The notes under the pieces were generated by a model that saw only the letters and a program-made list of their open reading frames with translations, was not told the origin of the DNA and did no database searches. Position numbers and translations under genes: made by a program. Below are positions 38,936 to 48,696 of a DNA stretch of 64,000 nt, one piece after another. The stretch covers positions 244,604 through 308,603 of the forward strand of contig JADJOY010000014.1 of NCBI GenBank assembly GCA_016713535.1, given 5' to 3'. Position 1 is the first letter of the stretch. The number at the start of each line of letters is the position of its first letter. This DNA comes from Deltaproteobacteria bacterium. GTDB taxonomy: Bacteria > JADJOY01.

Positions 38936-41367
38936 TCAGCGCGGGTCGTTGCGCTCGCTCTCCTCGACGAAAGCGTCGAAGGCGTCCTTCACGGCCGCGG
39001 GATCGAGCGCGCCCGGGCCCGCGCGATCGAGGTGCTCGTGCGCCCACAGCACCGCTTGCAGGCCCTCGGCCTCGTCGGGGTCGCCGAAGCGCATCGAGCG
39101 CGTGGCGTCCGCGCACGGCGTGCCAGGTAGCCCGGTCTCCTCGGGGATCGTCCGCGCGAGCGCGGTGTACGGCGTGAAGTCGGGTGTGGGCGTGAAGAGA
39201 TCCCACATCGGCTGTGCCAGCTCGTCGTAGTTGGTGAGCGGCGGCAGCCCCAGGAGGTACTCGATCGTCGCGTGCCAGTTGCCCTCGTGGAAATGGGCCG
39301 GGGACACGTATCCCCGCCGCACCCACGGAGACGCTGCGAGCATGATCGAGCGGTGCGCATCGACGTGATCGACGCCGTCCTGCGGATCGTCCTCGACCAC
39401 GAGCACCAGCGAGGACTCCCAGTACTTGCTGTGCGAGAGCCACTCGACGAGCTGGCCGGTCGCGAGGTCGTTGTCGGCGACCATCGACTGTGGCGTCGGG
39501 AACACGGGGCTGCAGCCGAGGGTGTGATCGTCGGGGAAGAGCATGAACGCCACCCGCGGGAGGCCGTCGCGCTCCCACTCGGCGATCCGGCCCTCGAGCT
39601 TCTTCACGTCCTTGGAGAGCGGGAAGAAAAACGGCGGGTCGACCGCGGTGAAGTTCATGAGCGAGGTGTCGAGGATCATGCCGCGCGGAAACATGCCGAC
39701 GGCCTCGCCGTAGTTGCGGAAGGCGATGCCATGGTCGACGAGGTTCTGGAACAGGTACTGCTTCTTCGGGAAGGTCGCCGGGTTCGCCACCACCTCGAGG
39801 AAGAACGGCCCCGGGCGCCCCTCGGCGAAGCGGTTCTTCTCCATGTAGGTGTTGGAGATGGCCCCGGTCAGGATCTGGTGCCCCTGATCCGAGATCTCGG
39901 CGGTCGAGGAGTAGTTGTGGCCGCGCGCGAAGCGCACCACGAGCGCGCGCAGGTTGGGCGTCACGTCGCTGAAGTAGAGGCAGTTCTCGGGAACGCCGTC
40001 GCCGCCCGGGAAATCGCCCAGCAGCGCGTCGTAGGTCTTGTTCTCGCGCACCACGATGAGCAGGTGCTCGATCGGGCTCCTGCCGCCGCGTTCGCGCGGG
40101 ATCGGGTTGTCGAAGCGCCGGGCGTCCACCTCGAAGAGCCGCGCCGAGCGCGAGTTCATCTCGTCGATCCGGCTCGCCAGGCGCGTGAGCTCGTCGTCCG
40201 CCGGGATGTCGACGAGCTGGACGTTGGCGCCGTTACGGAGCTCGGCGCGCGGCGGCGCCGAAGGACCCGAGCCGGTGCCCTTGGCGTTCGCCACGTAGAG
40301 CCTCCGGCCGTCCGGCGCCACCGCCACCGCGGTCGGGTACCACGCCGTGGGGATGCCCCCGATCACGCGCGCGCTGGCGAGATCGACCACCGCGACCTTG
40401 TTCTCGGTCGCCTGCGCCACGTAGAGCCGCGCGCCGTCCGGCGAGAACGCGAGCGCGTTCGGGCCGGTGCCGTAGCCCTGCGCGTTGATGGTGCGCAGGT
40501 CGATGGTGCGCTCGATGGCGCGCGTCGCGAGGTCGATCGCCGTCACGGTGTCTTCGTCCGCGTTCGCCACCCACAGCCGCCGCCCGTCCGCGGAGACCGC
40601 CAGACCCTCGGGGTTCTTGGGAACCGCGACCGCGGCGACCTGGCGCGGCAACGCCGGGACCCGCACGTCGTAAATGCCGATCGTCGAGTCCTTCTCCGCC
40701 GACACGTAGGCCTCCGCGCCGTCTGGCGAGAGCGCGACGTCGAACGGGTTGCCTCCCGTCCCGGCGGAGCCGACGCGTGCACCGTCGGTGGTGTCGATCA
40801 CCGCCAGCCCCTTGCCGGCCTGGTTCACCGCGTAGAGCAGGGCGCCGTCGGGGCTCAGCGCGAGGCCGGCGGGGAACCGAAGGCTCACCGGATACGAGGC
40901 GCGCGCCGCGAGGTTCACGCCATCCCAGTCGAGGACCTCGATGGTGCTGGTCCCACCGCCCGCCGCGTACACGGTGCGCCCGTCCGCGGAGACCGCGAGG
41001 CCCGCGTAGAGCGCCTCGCGCGCGACGGTCGAGAGCGTGATCCCCTGCGCCGTGTCGATCGCCGCCACCGTCTGGGGGCCGCGTCCGTTGGAGGTCGCGA
41101 AGAGCGTGCGCCCGTCGGGCGTGAGCGCGAGGCCGAGCGGGATCTCGTCGACCGGCACGAGCGTCCCGAGGGGTTCGATCACCCGTCCGTTGGGCAGGAT
41201 CCAGCGCCCCGCGCCGGCGCCTCCGACCTTCTGCTTCGCCTCGTCGCGGATCGTGAGGCCCGGCGTGGGCTCGCGACCGCGGCCCGACGACGAGCAACCG
41301 GATGCGAGGCCCAGGACCACCACCGCGGCCGCGGCGAGAGCCGCGCGAGTGCGTGTGCGCTCTTCAT
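38936..41367 (-). CDS. Beta-propeller / phosphoesterase fusion lipoprotein (frameshift at start)
   Basis: ATG 41367 (MKS...) is in a different frame from the rest; a one-base indel near 41358 joins it to RTRTRAALAAAA, VVLGLASGC, a lipoprotein signal. Residues about 50-400 are a YncE-type seven-bladed propeller (GLALTPDGRTLFATS; GLAVSADGRTVYAAGGG; DVALSPDGAEAYVSAEKDS; ALAFSPDGARLYVAQATENK). The second half (about 460-810) is a PF04185 phosphoesterase (acid phosphatase / phospholipase C-like): IVVRENKTYDALLGDFPGG, GHNYSS, and LVLVVEDDPQDGVDHVDAHR with its metal-binding residues. This fusion is known in bacteria, usually exported. Substrates are not predictable. Confidence 0.87.
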
Positions 41368-41506
41368 GTCGAGGATCTCCGGCCGGGGCGACGGCGCCCG
41401 CGCCGTCACGATCTTGGTGAGCGGCGCCACACTTGTCGAGAACCTCGTGAGGCCGGCCAGGTGTCGGGGTTGGCGCGCGCGGCGCGGGGAGCGAAGGTCC
41501 GGGGCG

Positions 41507-42265
41507 ATGACCAAGCGCGCGTTCCTGGTGTGGCGGTGGGCGGTGGTGTTCTTCGCCAACGTCCCCAACCTGCTGATGGTGGCGTGGCTCTTCTTCTGGG
41601 TGACCCGCACCTCGCCGGCGCCGGTGGCGGGAGCCCTGGGCTGGAACCTCGCGCTCTTCGCTGCGTTCGCGGTGATCCACAGCCTGACGGCTACGCACGC
41701 GTGGAAGCGGCTCTTCTGCTCGGTCTTCCCCGAGGCGTTCGAGCGCGCCACCTACGTCGTGGTGTCGGGTGTGACGCTGCTGACCCTGCTCGCGCTGTGG
41801 CGGCCGATGCCGGCGCTGCTGTGGCGGATCGAGGGGGCCGCGGGGCACGTCCTCGACGTCCTGTTCTGGGGCGCGCTCGGCGCCGCGTGGTGGGTGAGCC
41901 GCCATTTCGACGAGGCGGCGTTCGTGGGCACGCGTCAGCTCGCGGCGCACTTCAAGGGCGCTCCCATCGTGAGCGCGCCGTTCGTGGTGGAGGGCCCGTT
42001 CCGGTTCTCCCGGCACCCGATGTACCTGGCGATGCTGGTGCTGCTGTGGAGCGCGTCGACGATGACCACCGGGCGGCTGCTCTTCGCGGTCGTCGCGAGC
42101 GCCTATTTCCTGATCGGCCTCCGGTTCGAAGAGCGGCGGCTCTCGCGTGAGGTGGGCGAGCCGTACGAGCTCTACCGCCAGCACGTGCCGGTGCTGTGGC
42201 CGCGTCTCACGCCGTGGACGCAGCCGGACACGCCTCCCCGGACCGTCGTCGATCGGCCGGCGTGA
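41507..42265 (+). CDS. ICMT/NnrU-like integral membrane methyltransferase
   Basis: 252 residues with six hydrophobic segments. The C-terminal catalytic core has GPFRFSRHPMYLAMLVLLWS and FEERRLSREVGEPYELYRQH, the family's R-H-P-x-Y and E-E-x-x-L...Y-x-x-Y pattern that binds S-adenosylmethionine in isoprenylcysteine methyltransferase-like enzymes. The substrate is unknown; many bacterial members methylate lipids or sit with heme or copper gene sets. It faces the lipoprotein gene at 38936-41367 across a 139-bp divergent gap. Confidence 0.82.
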   Translation: MTKRAFLVWRWAVVFFANVPNLLMVAWLFFWVTRTSPAPVAGALGWNLALFAAFAVIHSLTATHAWKRLFCSVFPEAFERATYVVVSGVTLLTLLALWRPMPALLWRIEGAAGHVLDVLFWGALGAAWWVSRHFDEAAFVGTRQLAAHFKGAPIVSAPFVVEGPFRFSRHPMYLAMLVLLWSASTMTTGRLLFAVVASAYFLIGLRFEERRLSREVGEPYELYRQHVPVLWPRLTPWTQPDTPPRTVVDRPA

Positions 42266-42353
42266 CGGGCCGCCCCGCGGGGCCCGCCCGGTCGGCGGGC
42301 GCCCGTTGCCGGGCGCGAGAAAAAAGCCGCGCTTCGGCGAGCATCCTCGCTGG

Positions 42354-42359
42354 TAGACT
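42354..42359 (+). promoter_or_regulatory. Candidate -10 element TAGACT before the cupredoxin operon
   Basis: TAGACT followed by CGCGCCG, 57 bp upstream of ATG 42417. Just before it lie a GCGCCCG-TTG-CCGGGCGC-like hairpin (about 42299-42316) and an A6 run. The same hexamer is at 25953. Confidence 0.3.
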
Positions 42360-42416
42360 CGCGCCGCTCCGCCCGGCAGCGCCCGCACGCGATCGCCCCG
42401 CCGGGTGCAGTGGCCC

Positions 42417-43172
42417 ATGAGGACGAACCGCCTCCCGCTCGCCGCGTCCCGTGATGGCTCTCGCCGTCCGGGGTGGCGCGGCGCGTGCCTGGCGGCGTCG
42501 CTCGTCGTGAGCTGCGCGGCGAGCCGGCCGCCTCCGGCGCTCGGGACGTCCGCCCTCACGGGTACGCTGCGACTCGTGCCGCACGAGGGGGTGACCTTGC
42601 CGGGTCGCGCCGACTCCTACGGTGATCGCGCGCTGCGAGACGCGGAGCTGGTCGACTACTCGAGTCCCGGCTTCGCGGTGGTGAGCGTCGCGGGGCTCGA
42701 GTCGCCGAGGGGGACCGTCCGGGTCACGCTGCGGTCGACCCGCTTCGCGAGCCGCTTCGAGCCTCGCTACGCAGCCGTCGGCGTGGGTGGCGAGGTCGCG
42801 ATCCGCAACGGCGACGACCAGCCGCGCGCGCTCTCGTGTCCGGGCGCGGGTGTCCTGACGAGCGTCGCACCGGGCGCCGAGGTGACGGTCGCGGCGGCGC
42901 GCTCCGGCGAGCTGCGATGTTTCGCCCTCGACCGCGCCGAGCCCCATGGTGAGGCGGCCGAGGCCACCGTCTACGTCGCGCCCGGTCCCTACACCGTCGT
43001 CGACTCCGACGGGGGCTTCGTGCTCGACGGGCTGGGCACTCCGCCCGCCGGCGCGAGCGCGCCCGCCACCGTCGTCGTGGTCTGGCATCCGCGCTTCCCG
43101 CCGCTCGAGCGGTCCGTGGCGCTGGTCCCTGGCTCGTCGGAACGGCTCGATCTCGAGCTCCGGGTGCGATGA
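42417..43172 (+). CDS. Secreted lipoprotein with cupredoxin-like fold, first gene of an operon
   Basis: 251 residues; a long basic N-terminus then a lipobox (LAASLVVSC). The mature chain has two beta-sandwich-like parts: VGVGGEVAIRNGDDQPRALS followed by CPGAGVLTSVAPGAEVTV recalls the strand order of plastocyanin-like proteins, and RCFALDRAEPHGEAAEATVY contains a Cys and a His that could be metal ligands. It ends with a carboxypeptidase-regulatory-like segment (GGFVLDGLGTPPAGAS). The stop overlaps the next start (ATGA at 43169-43172). Its role, copper or small-ligand binding for the downstream kinase, is inference. Confidence 0.65.
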   Translation: MRTNRLPLAASRDGSRRPGWRGACLAASLVVSCAASRPPPALGTSALTGTLRLVPHEGVTLPGRADSYGDRALRDAELVDYSSPGFAVVSVAGLESPRGTVRVTLRSTRFASRFEPRYAAVGVGGEVAIRNGDDQPRALSCPGAGVLTSVAPGAEVTVAAARSGELRCFALDRAEPHGEAAEATVYVAPGPYTVVDSDGGFVLDGLGTPPAGASAPATVVVVWHPRFPPLERSVALVPGSSERLDLELRVR

Positions 43173-43801
43173 CGGCGCGGGCGTTCCGGGCCTGGGTCGC
43201 GGCGCTCGTGCTGGTCGTGGCGAGCACCGCGAGCGCCGCCGAGCCGCTCGGCTCGATCTCCGGCACGGTGCGGACCGCGCTGGGCGCGACCGTGCCACTC
43301 GCGAACGTGGGGCCGGTCGTGGTCTTCCTGGCCACGCCCGATCGCGCGCAGCCGGTCGCGGTGCCGGCCGACTCGCCGGAGATCAGCCAGAAGGGCGCGC
43401 GCTTCGAGCCGCCGTTCCTGCTGATCACCGCCGGCCAGACGGTCCGCATCCCCAACGACGACTCGATCACCCACAATGCGTTCTCGTATTCGAAGCCCAA
43501 TGCCTTCGACCTCGGGCTCTACCCGAAGGGCGACGCCCGCACCATCACCGTGCGCGAGCCCGGCGCGATCCGGATCTTCTGCTCGATCCACAAGTCGATG
43601 AACGCCGTGATCTTCGCCACTCCCACACCGTGGCACGCGCTCGCCGCGGCGGACGGCCGCTTCCGGCTCGCCGACGTCCCCGCCGGCCACTACGTGATCT
43701 CGACCTGGAACGAGCGCCTCCCGCCGGTCACCGCGGCCGTCGACGTGGTGGCCGGCGAGGCCAGCGTCGTGTCGCTCACCATCCCGGCGAGCGGCGGCTG
43801 A
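43169..43801 (+). CDS. Periplasmic cupredoxin-like protein (methylamine utilisation type)
   Basis: 210 residues with a cleavable signal peptide ending ASTASAAEP. LLITAGQTVRIPNDDSITHNAFSYS gives the first ligand His (THNAFS), and IRIFCSIHKSMNAVIF gives Cys, His and Met: the C-x-x-x-H-x-x-M type I copper ligand set. The C-terminal 60 residues are a carboxypeptidase-regulatory-like sandwich (RFRLADVPAGHYVISTWNER). It is translationally coupled to the gene before it and is followed after 6 bp by a hybrid sensor kinase. A blue-copper electron carrier or copper sensor co-expressed with the kinase is likely. Confidence 0.82.
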   Translation: MTARAFRAWVAALVLVVASTASAAEPLGSISGTVRTALGATVPLANVGPVVVFLATPDRAQPVAVPADSPEISQKGARFEPPFLLITAGQTVRIPNDDSITHNAFSYSKPNAFDLGLYPKGDARTITVREPGAIRIFCSIHKSMNAVIFATPTPWHALAAADGRFRLADVPAGHYVISTWNERLPPVTAAVDVVAGEASVVSLTIPASGG

Positions 43802-43807
43802 GCGGCG

Positions 43808-46447
43808 ATGCGACTCTCGTTCCAGGCCCGCATGCTGCTCGGCTTCGGCGGCATCACCGCGCTCGTGGTGGTCGCGCTGCTCGGCCTCACCAATCGCTGG
43901 ATCGCGGCTCGCGCAGAGGGCGAGGTGCGCGCCCGTCTCGCTCAGGACGCACGCGTGCTGCAGCGCGTCCACGCGACCGCCTCGCGGCTGCGCGCCCAGC
44001 AGATGAAGAGCCTCGCCGACGAGCCGCGCATGCTCGCGCTCACCGAGGTGCACGACGCCGCCACGCTGCGGTTCGCGGCCGACGAGGAGCTCACCGAGCT
44101 CGGCATGAGCGGCTTCGGCTTCCTCGACGCCGACGGGCAGATCCTCGCGTGGAGCGGGGTGGGGCGTGCCGAGATCGAGCCCCGTCTCGAGCGGCTCGTG
44201 AAGCGTGCTCACCTGGCCAACGCGTTGCCCGAGACGGTGCGGGTGGGTGAGATCGGCGTCGAGGTCCAGGTGGTGACGCTCGATGTCGCGGGGCGGGCGC
44301 ACGGCTACCTGGTGGCGGCCCGGCGGCTCGACTCGGGCGTCCTCCAGGAGTACGCGATCGCGGTGGGTGATCGCGTCGAGCTGCGCGCAGGCGGGCGGAT
44401 CCTCGCCGCATCTCCTCCCGAGCACGTGGAGAGCTCGGAGCTGCGCACGCTCGACGTCGAGCTGGGCGGCGCGCTCAAGCTCGTGGTCGGCGTCGACGAG
44501 AACCAGTTCACCGAGCCGCTACGAGCGGCCTTCCGCGCGGTGTCGCTGCTCACGATCTCGGGTACGGTGCTGGGCTCGCTGGTGGCGTTCTTCGTGGCGC
44601 GGCGATTCACCGCGCCGCTCGCGTCGCTGGTCGCCACGGCGCGCTTGGTGGGGACCGGCAACCTGACGACGCGCGCCGCGGAGACCGGCGCCCCCGAGCT
44701 CGTCGACCTGGCGCGGGCCTTCAACCAGACGGTCGACTCGTGGCTGCGCACGCAGCGGGAGCTCGAGAGCTCGGCGGCGGGCCTGCGCGCCAAGACTCGC
44801 GAGCTCGAGACCATCGGCGCCGCGCTCACCGAATTCCTGGAGAGCGGCGACTGGCACCGCGCGAGCGAGCGCTTGCTCACGGGCGCCCTCGAGCAGACCC
44901 AGAGCCGCGGTGGGCTGGTGGGGGTGGTCCTCCCTGGCGCCCGCTTCAAGATCCTCGCTGCCGAGGGCATGGACGGACCGCTGCCGCGCGTGCCCGAGCG
45001 TTCGGTCGAGGTCGACAAGCTGCAGGGCCTCGTGGGCACGATCATCCGCACCGGACGCCTGGTGGCCTCGAGCGACCTGGCGCGCGAGCCGACCACCGAC
45101 GAGCTGCTGCCGTTCTCCCTCCGGCTGCGCCAGTTCGTGGGCGTGCCGATCCGTCGCGGCGCCGAGATCGTCGGCATCCTCGGGGTCGCCAACGAGGCGG
45201 GCTACACCGAGGACGAGCGGGCCCAGCTCGAGCTGCTCGCGAACGCCGCCGGCGTGCTCATCGACGGCTACCGCCGTAACCAGGCCGAGGAGTCGCTGCA
45301 GGCGCAGCTCCGGCAGTCGCAGAAGATGGAGGCGGTCGGCCGGCTCGCCGGAGGCATCGCCCACGACTTCAACAACCTGCTGACGGTGATCCGCGGGCAA
45401 TCGGAGCTGCTGCTTCGACGCGTGCGCGAGGGCGAGCCCAATCACCGCTACTCGACGCAGATCCTCAAGGCGGCGGACCGCGCGGCCGCCCTCACGCGGC
45501 AGCTCCTCGCGTTCGGCCGCAGCCAGGTGCGCCAGGTGCGAGTGCTCGACGTCAACGGCTTGATCGCCGACATGACCGACATGCTCGGACGGCTGGTGCG
45601 CGCCGACGTGGTGCTCACCACCAAGCTGGATCCGGCGCTCGGGCGCATCGAGGCCGATCCCAACCAGCTCGAGCAGCTCGTCATGAACCTGGTGGTGAAC
45701 GCGCGCGACGCGATGCCGAACGGCGGCACCCTCGAGGTCGAGACCTGCATGACGCACTTCGAGGGCGACGATCCCGAGCGCCCGGTCGAGTGTCCACCCG
45801 GCGACTACGTGACCGTCGTGGTGCGCGACACCGGCGTTGGCATGGACGAGGAGACGCTGGCGCGGATCTTCGAGCCGTTCTTCACCACCAAGGAGGAGGG
45901 CCGCGGGACCGGGCTCGGGCTCGCGATGGTGTACGGCATCGCGCGCCAGAGCGCGGGGCACGTCACGGCGCGCTCGACCCTCGGCCAGGGCTCGACGTTC
46001 CTCTGCTACTTCCCGGTCTGTTACCGCGACGACGAGAAGGTCGTCCTGCCCGAGGCGCGCCCGAGCCGGGGCGGCACCGAGTCGGTGCTGGTGGTCGAGG
46101 ACGAGCCGATGGTGCGCTCGTTCGTGTGCGAGGTGCTCACCACCGCCGGCTACCAGGTGGCGCCGGTGGCGAGCGCCGACGACGCCCTCGCGCGCTGCCG
46201 CGACGCGACCGCGAGCGTCGATCTCGTGCTCACCGACGTGGTGATGCCGGGCGTCAACGGCGCCGAGCTCGCGCGCCGCGCGCGCACGCTGCGCCCCGGG
46301 CTCAAGGTGGTGTTCATGTCCGGGTTCCCCGACGAGTCACGCTCGGACCTCGGTGAGCTCGGCGGCGTCTTGCTGCGAAAACCGTTCACCAGCGAAGCTC
46401 TGCTGAAGACCCTTCGAGCTTCCCTCGACTCGGAGGCCGCCGCGTGA
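43808..46447 (+). CDS. Membrane-bound hybrid sensor histidine kinase / response regulator
   Basis: 879 residues, intact. TM1 about 9-28 ([18 protein letters not shown]), a periplasmic sensor of about 220 residues (dCache/CHASE-like), TM2 about 245-262, HAMP about 258-310 ([20 protein letters not shown]), a GAF domain about 340-490 ([18 protein letters not shown] ... [20 protein letters not shown]), HisKA with His about 519 in GGIAHDFNN, an ATPase ([32 protein letters not shown]) and a receiver with phospho-Asp at residue 810 ([10 protein letters not shown]) and Lys in LLRKPFTSE. It is 6 bp after the cupredoxin gene. The periplasmic domain may read the state of the copper proteins; that link is inferred from gene order. 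Confidence 0.92.
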   Translation: MRLSFQARMLLGFGGITALVVVALLGLTNRWIAARAEGEVRARLAQDARVLQRVHATASRLRAQQMKSLADEPRMLALTEVHDAATLRFAADEELTELGMSGFGFLDADGQILAWSGVGRAEIEPRLERLVKRAHLANALPETVRVGEIGVEVQVVTLDVAGRAHGYLVAARRLDSGVLQEYAIAVGDRVELRAGGRILAASPPEHVESSELRTLDVELGGALKLVVGVDENQFTEPLRAAFRAVSLLTISGTVLGSLVAFFVARRFTAPLASLVATARLVGTGNLTTRAAETGAPELVDLARAFNQTVDSWLRTQRELESSAAGLRAKTRELETIGAALTEFLESGDWHRASERLLTGALEQTQSRGGLVGVVLPGARFKILAAEGMDGPLPRVPERSVEVDKLQGLVGTIIRTGRLVASSDLAREPTTDELLPFSLRLRQFVGVPIRRGAEIVGILGVANEAGYTEDERAQLELLANAAGVLIDGYRRNQAEESLQAQLRQSQKMEAVGRLAGGIAHDFNNLLTVIRGQSELLLRRVREGEPNHRYSTQILKAADRAAALTRQLLAFGRSQVRQVRVLDVNGLIADMTDMLGRLVRADVVLTTKLDPALGRIEADPNQLEQLVMNLVVNARDAMPNGGTLEVETCMTHFEGDDPERPVECPPGDYVTVVVRDTGVGMDEETLARIFEPFFTTKEEGRGTGLGLAMVYGIARQSAGHVTARSTLGQGSTFLCYFPVCYRDDEKVVLPEARPSRGGTESVLVVEDEPMVRSFVCEVLTTAGYQVAPVASADDALARCRDATASVDLVLTDVVMPGVNGAELARRARTLRPGLKVVFMSGFPDESRSDLGELGGVLLRKPFTSEALLKTLRASLDSEAAA

Positions 46448-46478
46448 GCGTCGGCCGCGCGCGCCGGAGTAACCGTCC

Positions 46479-46904
46479 GTGAGCTTGTTCGTGACCTTCT
46501 GGGTGGCGCTCGGCGCGACCGTCGCGCTGCTCGGTGTCGACCTCTACACCGGGCTCACCGGCAAGCGCGCCGCGCACGTCGCGTCCGTGCTGCTCACGGT
46601 CGTGGGACTGGTGACGGCGATCGTGCTGGCGGTGAAGCTCGGCAGCGACGTCACGTTCCACCCGGGGATCCAGCTCGTCCACCGCACGCTCGCGCGCAGC
46701 GTCGTCGTGCTGCTGCTGCCGATCGCGGCGAGCGGCGGCCTGATCCTCCTCCGTGACAGCGCGCGAGCGCGGCCCTTTCACCGCCGCGCGGCGTTCGTGC
46801 TGGTCGCGGTGGCGGTCGCGGCGCTGATCACCGGGGTGTGGATGTACGGCACCGCGGCGCCGCGACGCGCGCTCGCCGACGCTCCGGCCGCTGCGTCGCG
46901 CTGA
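46479..46904 (+). CDS. Small four-helix membrane protein, unknown function
   Basis: 141 residues from GTG 46479. Four hydrophobic stretches: TFWVALGATVALLGVDLYTG, VASVLLTVVGLVTAIVLAVKL, SVVVLLLPIAASGGLILL and FVLVAVAVAALITGVWMYG. HPGIQLVHRTLARS in the middle has a His pair beside the membrane, as in small cytochrome-b-like or heme-handling proteins, but this is not proof. It follows the hybrid kinase by 31 bp and is probably the last gene of that operon. Confidence 0.7.
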   Translation: MSLFVTFWVALGATVALLGVDLYTGLTGKRAAHVASVLLTVVGLVTAIVLAVKLGSDVTFHPGIQLVHRTLARSVVVLLLPIAASGGLILLRDSARARPFHRRAAFVLVAVAVAALITGVWMYGTAAPRRALADAPAAASR

Positions 46905-46999
46905 ACCGCTGCTCGCCTTCCGCGGGTGCGCCCGTGGCGGCTGCGTGCAAGGCGGTCGGGCCGGTCTTCGGCTGCGTCCCTCTAGCGAGCGAATTCGGG

Positions 47000-47005
47000 T
47001 ACTCT
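47000..47005 (+). promoter_or_regulatory. Candidate -10 element TACTCT before the FKBP gene
   Basis: TACTCT followed by TCGCGCCC, 58 bp before ATG 47064. Same extended pattern as at 21565 (TATCCT-TCGCGCC). A CCAGGAGAACC ribosome binding site precedes the start. Confidence 0.3.
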
Positions 47006-47063
47006 TCGCGCCCGAACTGGCCGATTCGGCCCCACTGCGGCGCGTTCGCGCCAGGAGAACCTC

Positions 47064-47550
47064 ATGAAGATCACGAACGGCCGGGTCGTGTCGCTCGATT
47101 ACCGACTCCACCTCGGCGACGGGGACATCATCGACGAGCCTGCCGGCTGACCCGTTCGTGTACATGCACGGCAGCGGCCAGATCGTTCCCGGGCTCGAGC
47201 GCTCGCTCGAGGGCCTCGTCGTCGGTGACGAGCGCAAGGTGGTGGTCGAGCCCGGCGATGGCTACGGCGAGTACCAGCCCGACGGCCTGCAGGAGATCCC
47301 GCGCGATGCCTTCCCGCGCGAGGTCAACCTCGAGATCGGGCAGCAGTTCGAGGCGCGCTCGCCCAAGGGCGAGACGTTCCCGATGATCGTGAAGGAGCTG
47401 CGCCGCGAGTCGATCGTCGTGGACCTCAACCATCCGCTCGCCGGGCGCACGCTGCACTTCGACGTCCGCGTGCTCTCGATCCGCGACGCCACGCCCGCGG
47501 AGCTCTCGCACGGCCACGCCCACGGCCCTCACGGCGGCCACGAGCACTGA
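47064..47550 (+). CDS. SlyD-like FKBP-type peptidyl-prolyl isomerase (one frameshift)
   Basis: ATG 47064 gives a normal beginning (KITNGRVVSLDYRLHLGDGD) but runs into TGA after DIIDEPAG. A one-base indel near 47145 leads to PFVYMHGSGQIVPGLERSLE, the family's first conserved block, then GDGYGEYQP and IPRDAFPREVNLEIGQQFEA (the inserted chaperone-like flap). VDLNHPLAGRTLHFDV is the FKBP C-terminal signature. The tail HGHAHGPHGGHEH is a metal-binding His cluster as in SlyD. About 160 residues. A cytosolic folding helper that can hold nickel or other metals. Confidence 0.85.
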
Positions 47551-47724
47551 GCGCCTCCTCGCGAGCGGCTTGCGTCGGAGTCTCCGCGGCTGGTCGACCG
47601 ACACGCCGACCGCCGTCGACCGGTCGCGGTGTCCGCATGGCGCGCGAGGTGCCGGATCGCCGACGCATCGTGAAGCTGCGGGGACGGTTTGCGGCGGCCT
47701 CGGCGCGGCGGTAGCTTCGACCGG

Positions 47725-48696
47725 GTGTCCGGCGAAGCACGCACCTACGACACCGTCGCCGCGGAGCTCCGCATCGAGCTCAAGCGCGCGATCGGCGCCG
47801 AGCGGCTGAAGGCGCTCCACGAGCGCGCGCCGTGGCGTCACGCGCTCGTGGCGGGGCGCCAGCTCGTGCTCGGCGCGCTCGCCGCCGGCGCCATCCTCAC
47901 CTGGCCCGAGCGGCCCTGGATCTGGGTTCCGGCGTCGATCGCCATCGGCTTCGTGGTGTTCTCGTTCACGGTGCTGCTCCACGAGGTGGTGCACCGTGTG
48001 GTGTTCGAGCGCCCCGCCTCGCCGTGGCACCGCGTGCTCGGCCACCTCTACGCCGCGCCGAGCGGGCTCTCGCAGAGCCAGTTCACCCGCTGGCATCTCG
48101 ACCACCACGAGTGGCTCGGCACGCCGAGCCGCGACCCCAAGCGCCGCGAGCTGACCCCCAAGATCGTGAAGCGCTGGTACAAGGCGCTCTACCTGACGCC
48201 CGCGCTCTTCCCGATCTATTTCCGCGCGGCGCGCCGTGCCGCGGGGGACTACGGGCCCGAGCTGCGGCACGCCATCGCCCGCGAACGGCTCGTCGCCATC
48301 GGCCTGCACCTGACGATCGCGGCGCTCCTGTGGTGGCGCCTCGGCTTCCCGATGGCCGCCAAGCTGCATCTGATCCCGGTGTTCGTGGTGTTTCCCGTGG
48401 TGTTCACGGTCAACCGCCTCGGCCAGCACTACGACGTCGAGCCCGGCGACCCGGCGCGCTGGGGCACGTTGATGCGGAAGAGCCCGCTGACGTGGGACTG
48501 GCTCTATCTCTGGTCCAACTACCACCTCGAGCACCATTACTTCCCGGGCGTGCCGTTCTACCGGCTCACCGAGCTGCGGGCGGCGCTCGACCCGTGGTTC
48601 CGGGAGCGTGGGGTGCCCGAACGTGGCTACGCGGAGCTACTTTGGAGCTGGCTGGGGCGGAACCGCGCCCCACACACCAACTGGGCGAGCTCATGA
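47725..48696 (+). CDS. Membrane fatty acid desaturase family protein
   Basis: 323 residues from GTG 47725. The three histidine boxes of the di-iron desaturases are present: HEVVH (in FTVLLHEVVHRVVF), HLDHHEWLG and NYHLEHHYFPGVPFYRL. Four hydrophobic segments flank them (PASIAIGFVVFSFTVLLHEV; LHLIPVFVVFPVVFTV). The LEHHYFPGVPFY block with Phe-Pro is typical. The acyl or sphingolipid/carotenoid substrate is open. The stop overlaps the next ATG (ATGA at 48693-48696), so it is coupled to a SAM methyltransferase; a lipid modified by both enzymes is a reasonable guess. Confidence 0.88.
   Translation: MSGEARTYDTVAAELRIELKRAIGAERLKALHERAPWRHALVAGRQLVLGALAAGAILTWPERPWIWVPASIAIGFVVFSFTVLLHEVVHRVVFERPASPWHRVLGHLYAAPSGLSQSQFTRWHLDHHEWLGTPSRDPKRRELTPKIVKRWYKALYLTPALFPIYFRAARRAAGDYGPELRHAIARERLVAIGLHLTIAALLWWRLGFPMAAKLHLIPVFVVFPVVFTVNRLGQHYDVEPGDPARWGTLMRKSPLTWDWLYLWSNYHLEHHYFPGVPFYRLTELRAALDPWFRERGVPERGYAELLWSWLGRNRAPHTNWASS

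Noticed and set aside
39272-42265. A 997-codon plus-strand frame
   Set aside because: It is the reverse shadow of the propeller/phosphoesterase gene. Only its last 252 codons (from 41507) form a recognisable protein.
42299-42330. Rho-independent terminator (GC hairpin beside an A6 run)
   Set aside because: On the plus strand the tract after the stem is A, and on the minus strand the T tract precedes the stem, so neither orientation gives stem-then-U.
38936-42559. A single 1,207-codon frame on the minus strand
   Set aside because: The true protein begins at the lipoprotein signal near 41367; the rest is the antisense shadow of the ICMT-like gene at 41507-42265.
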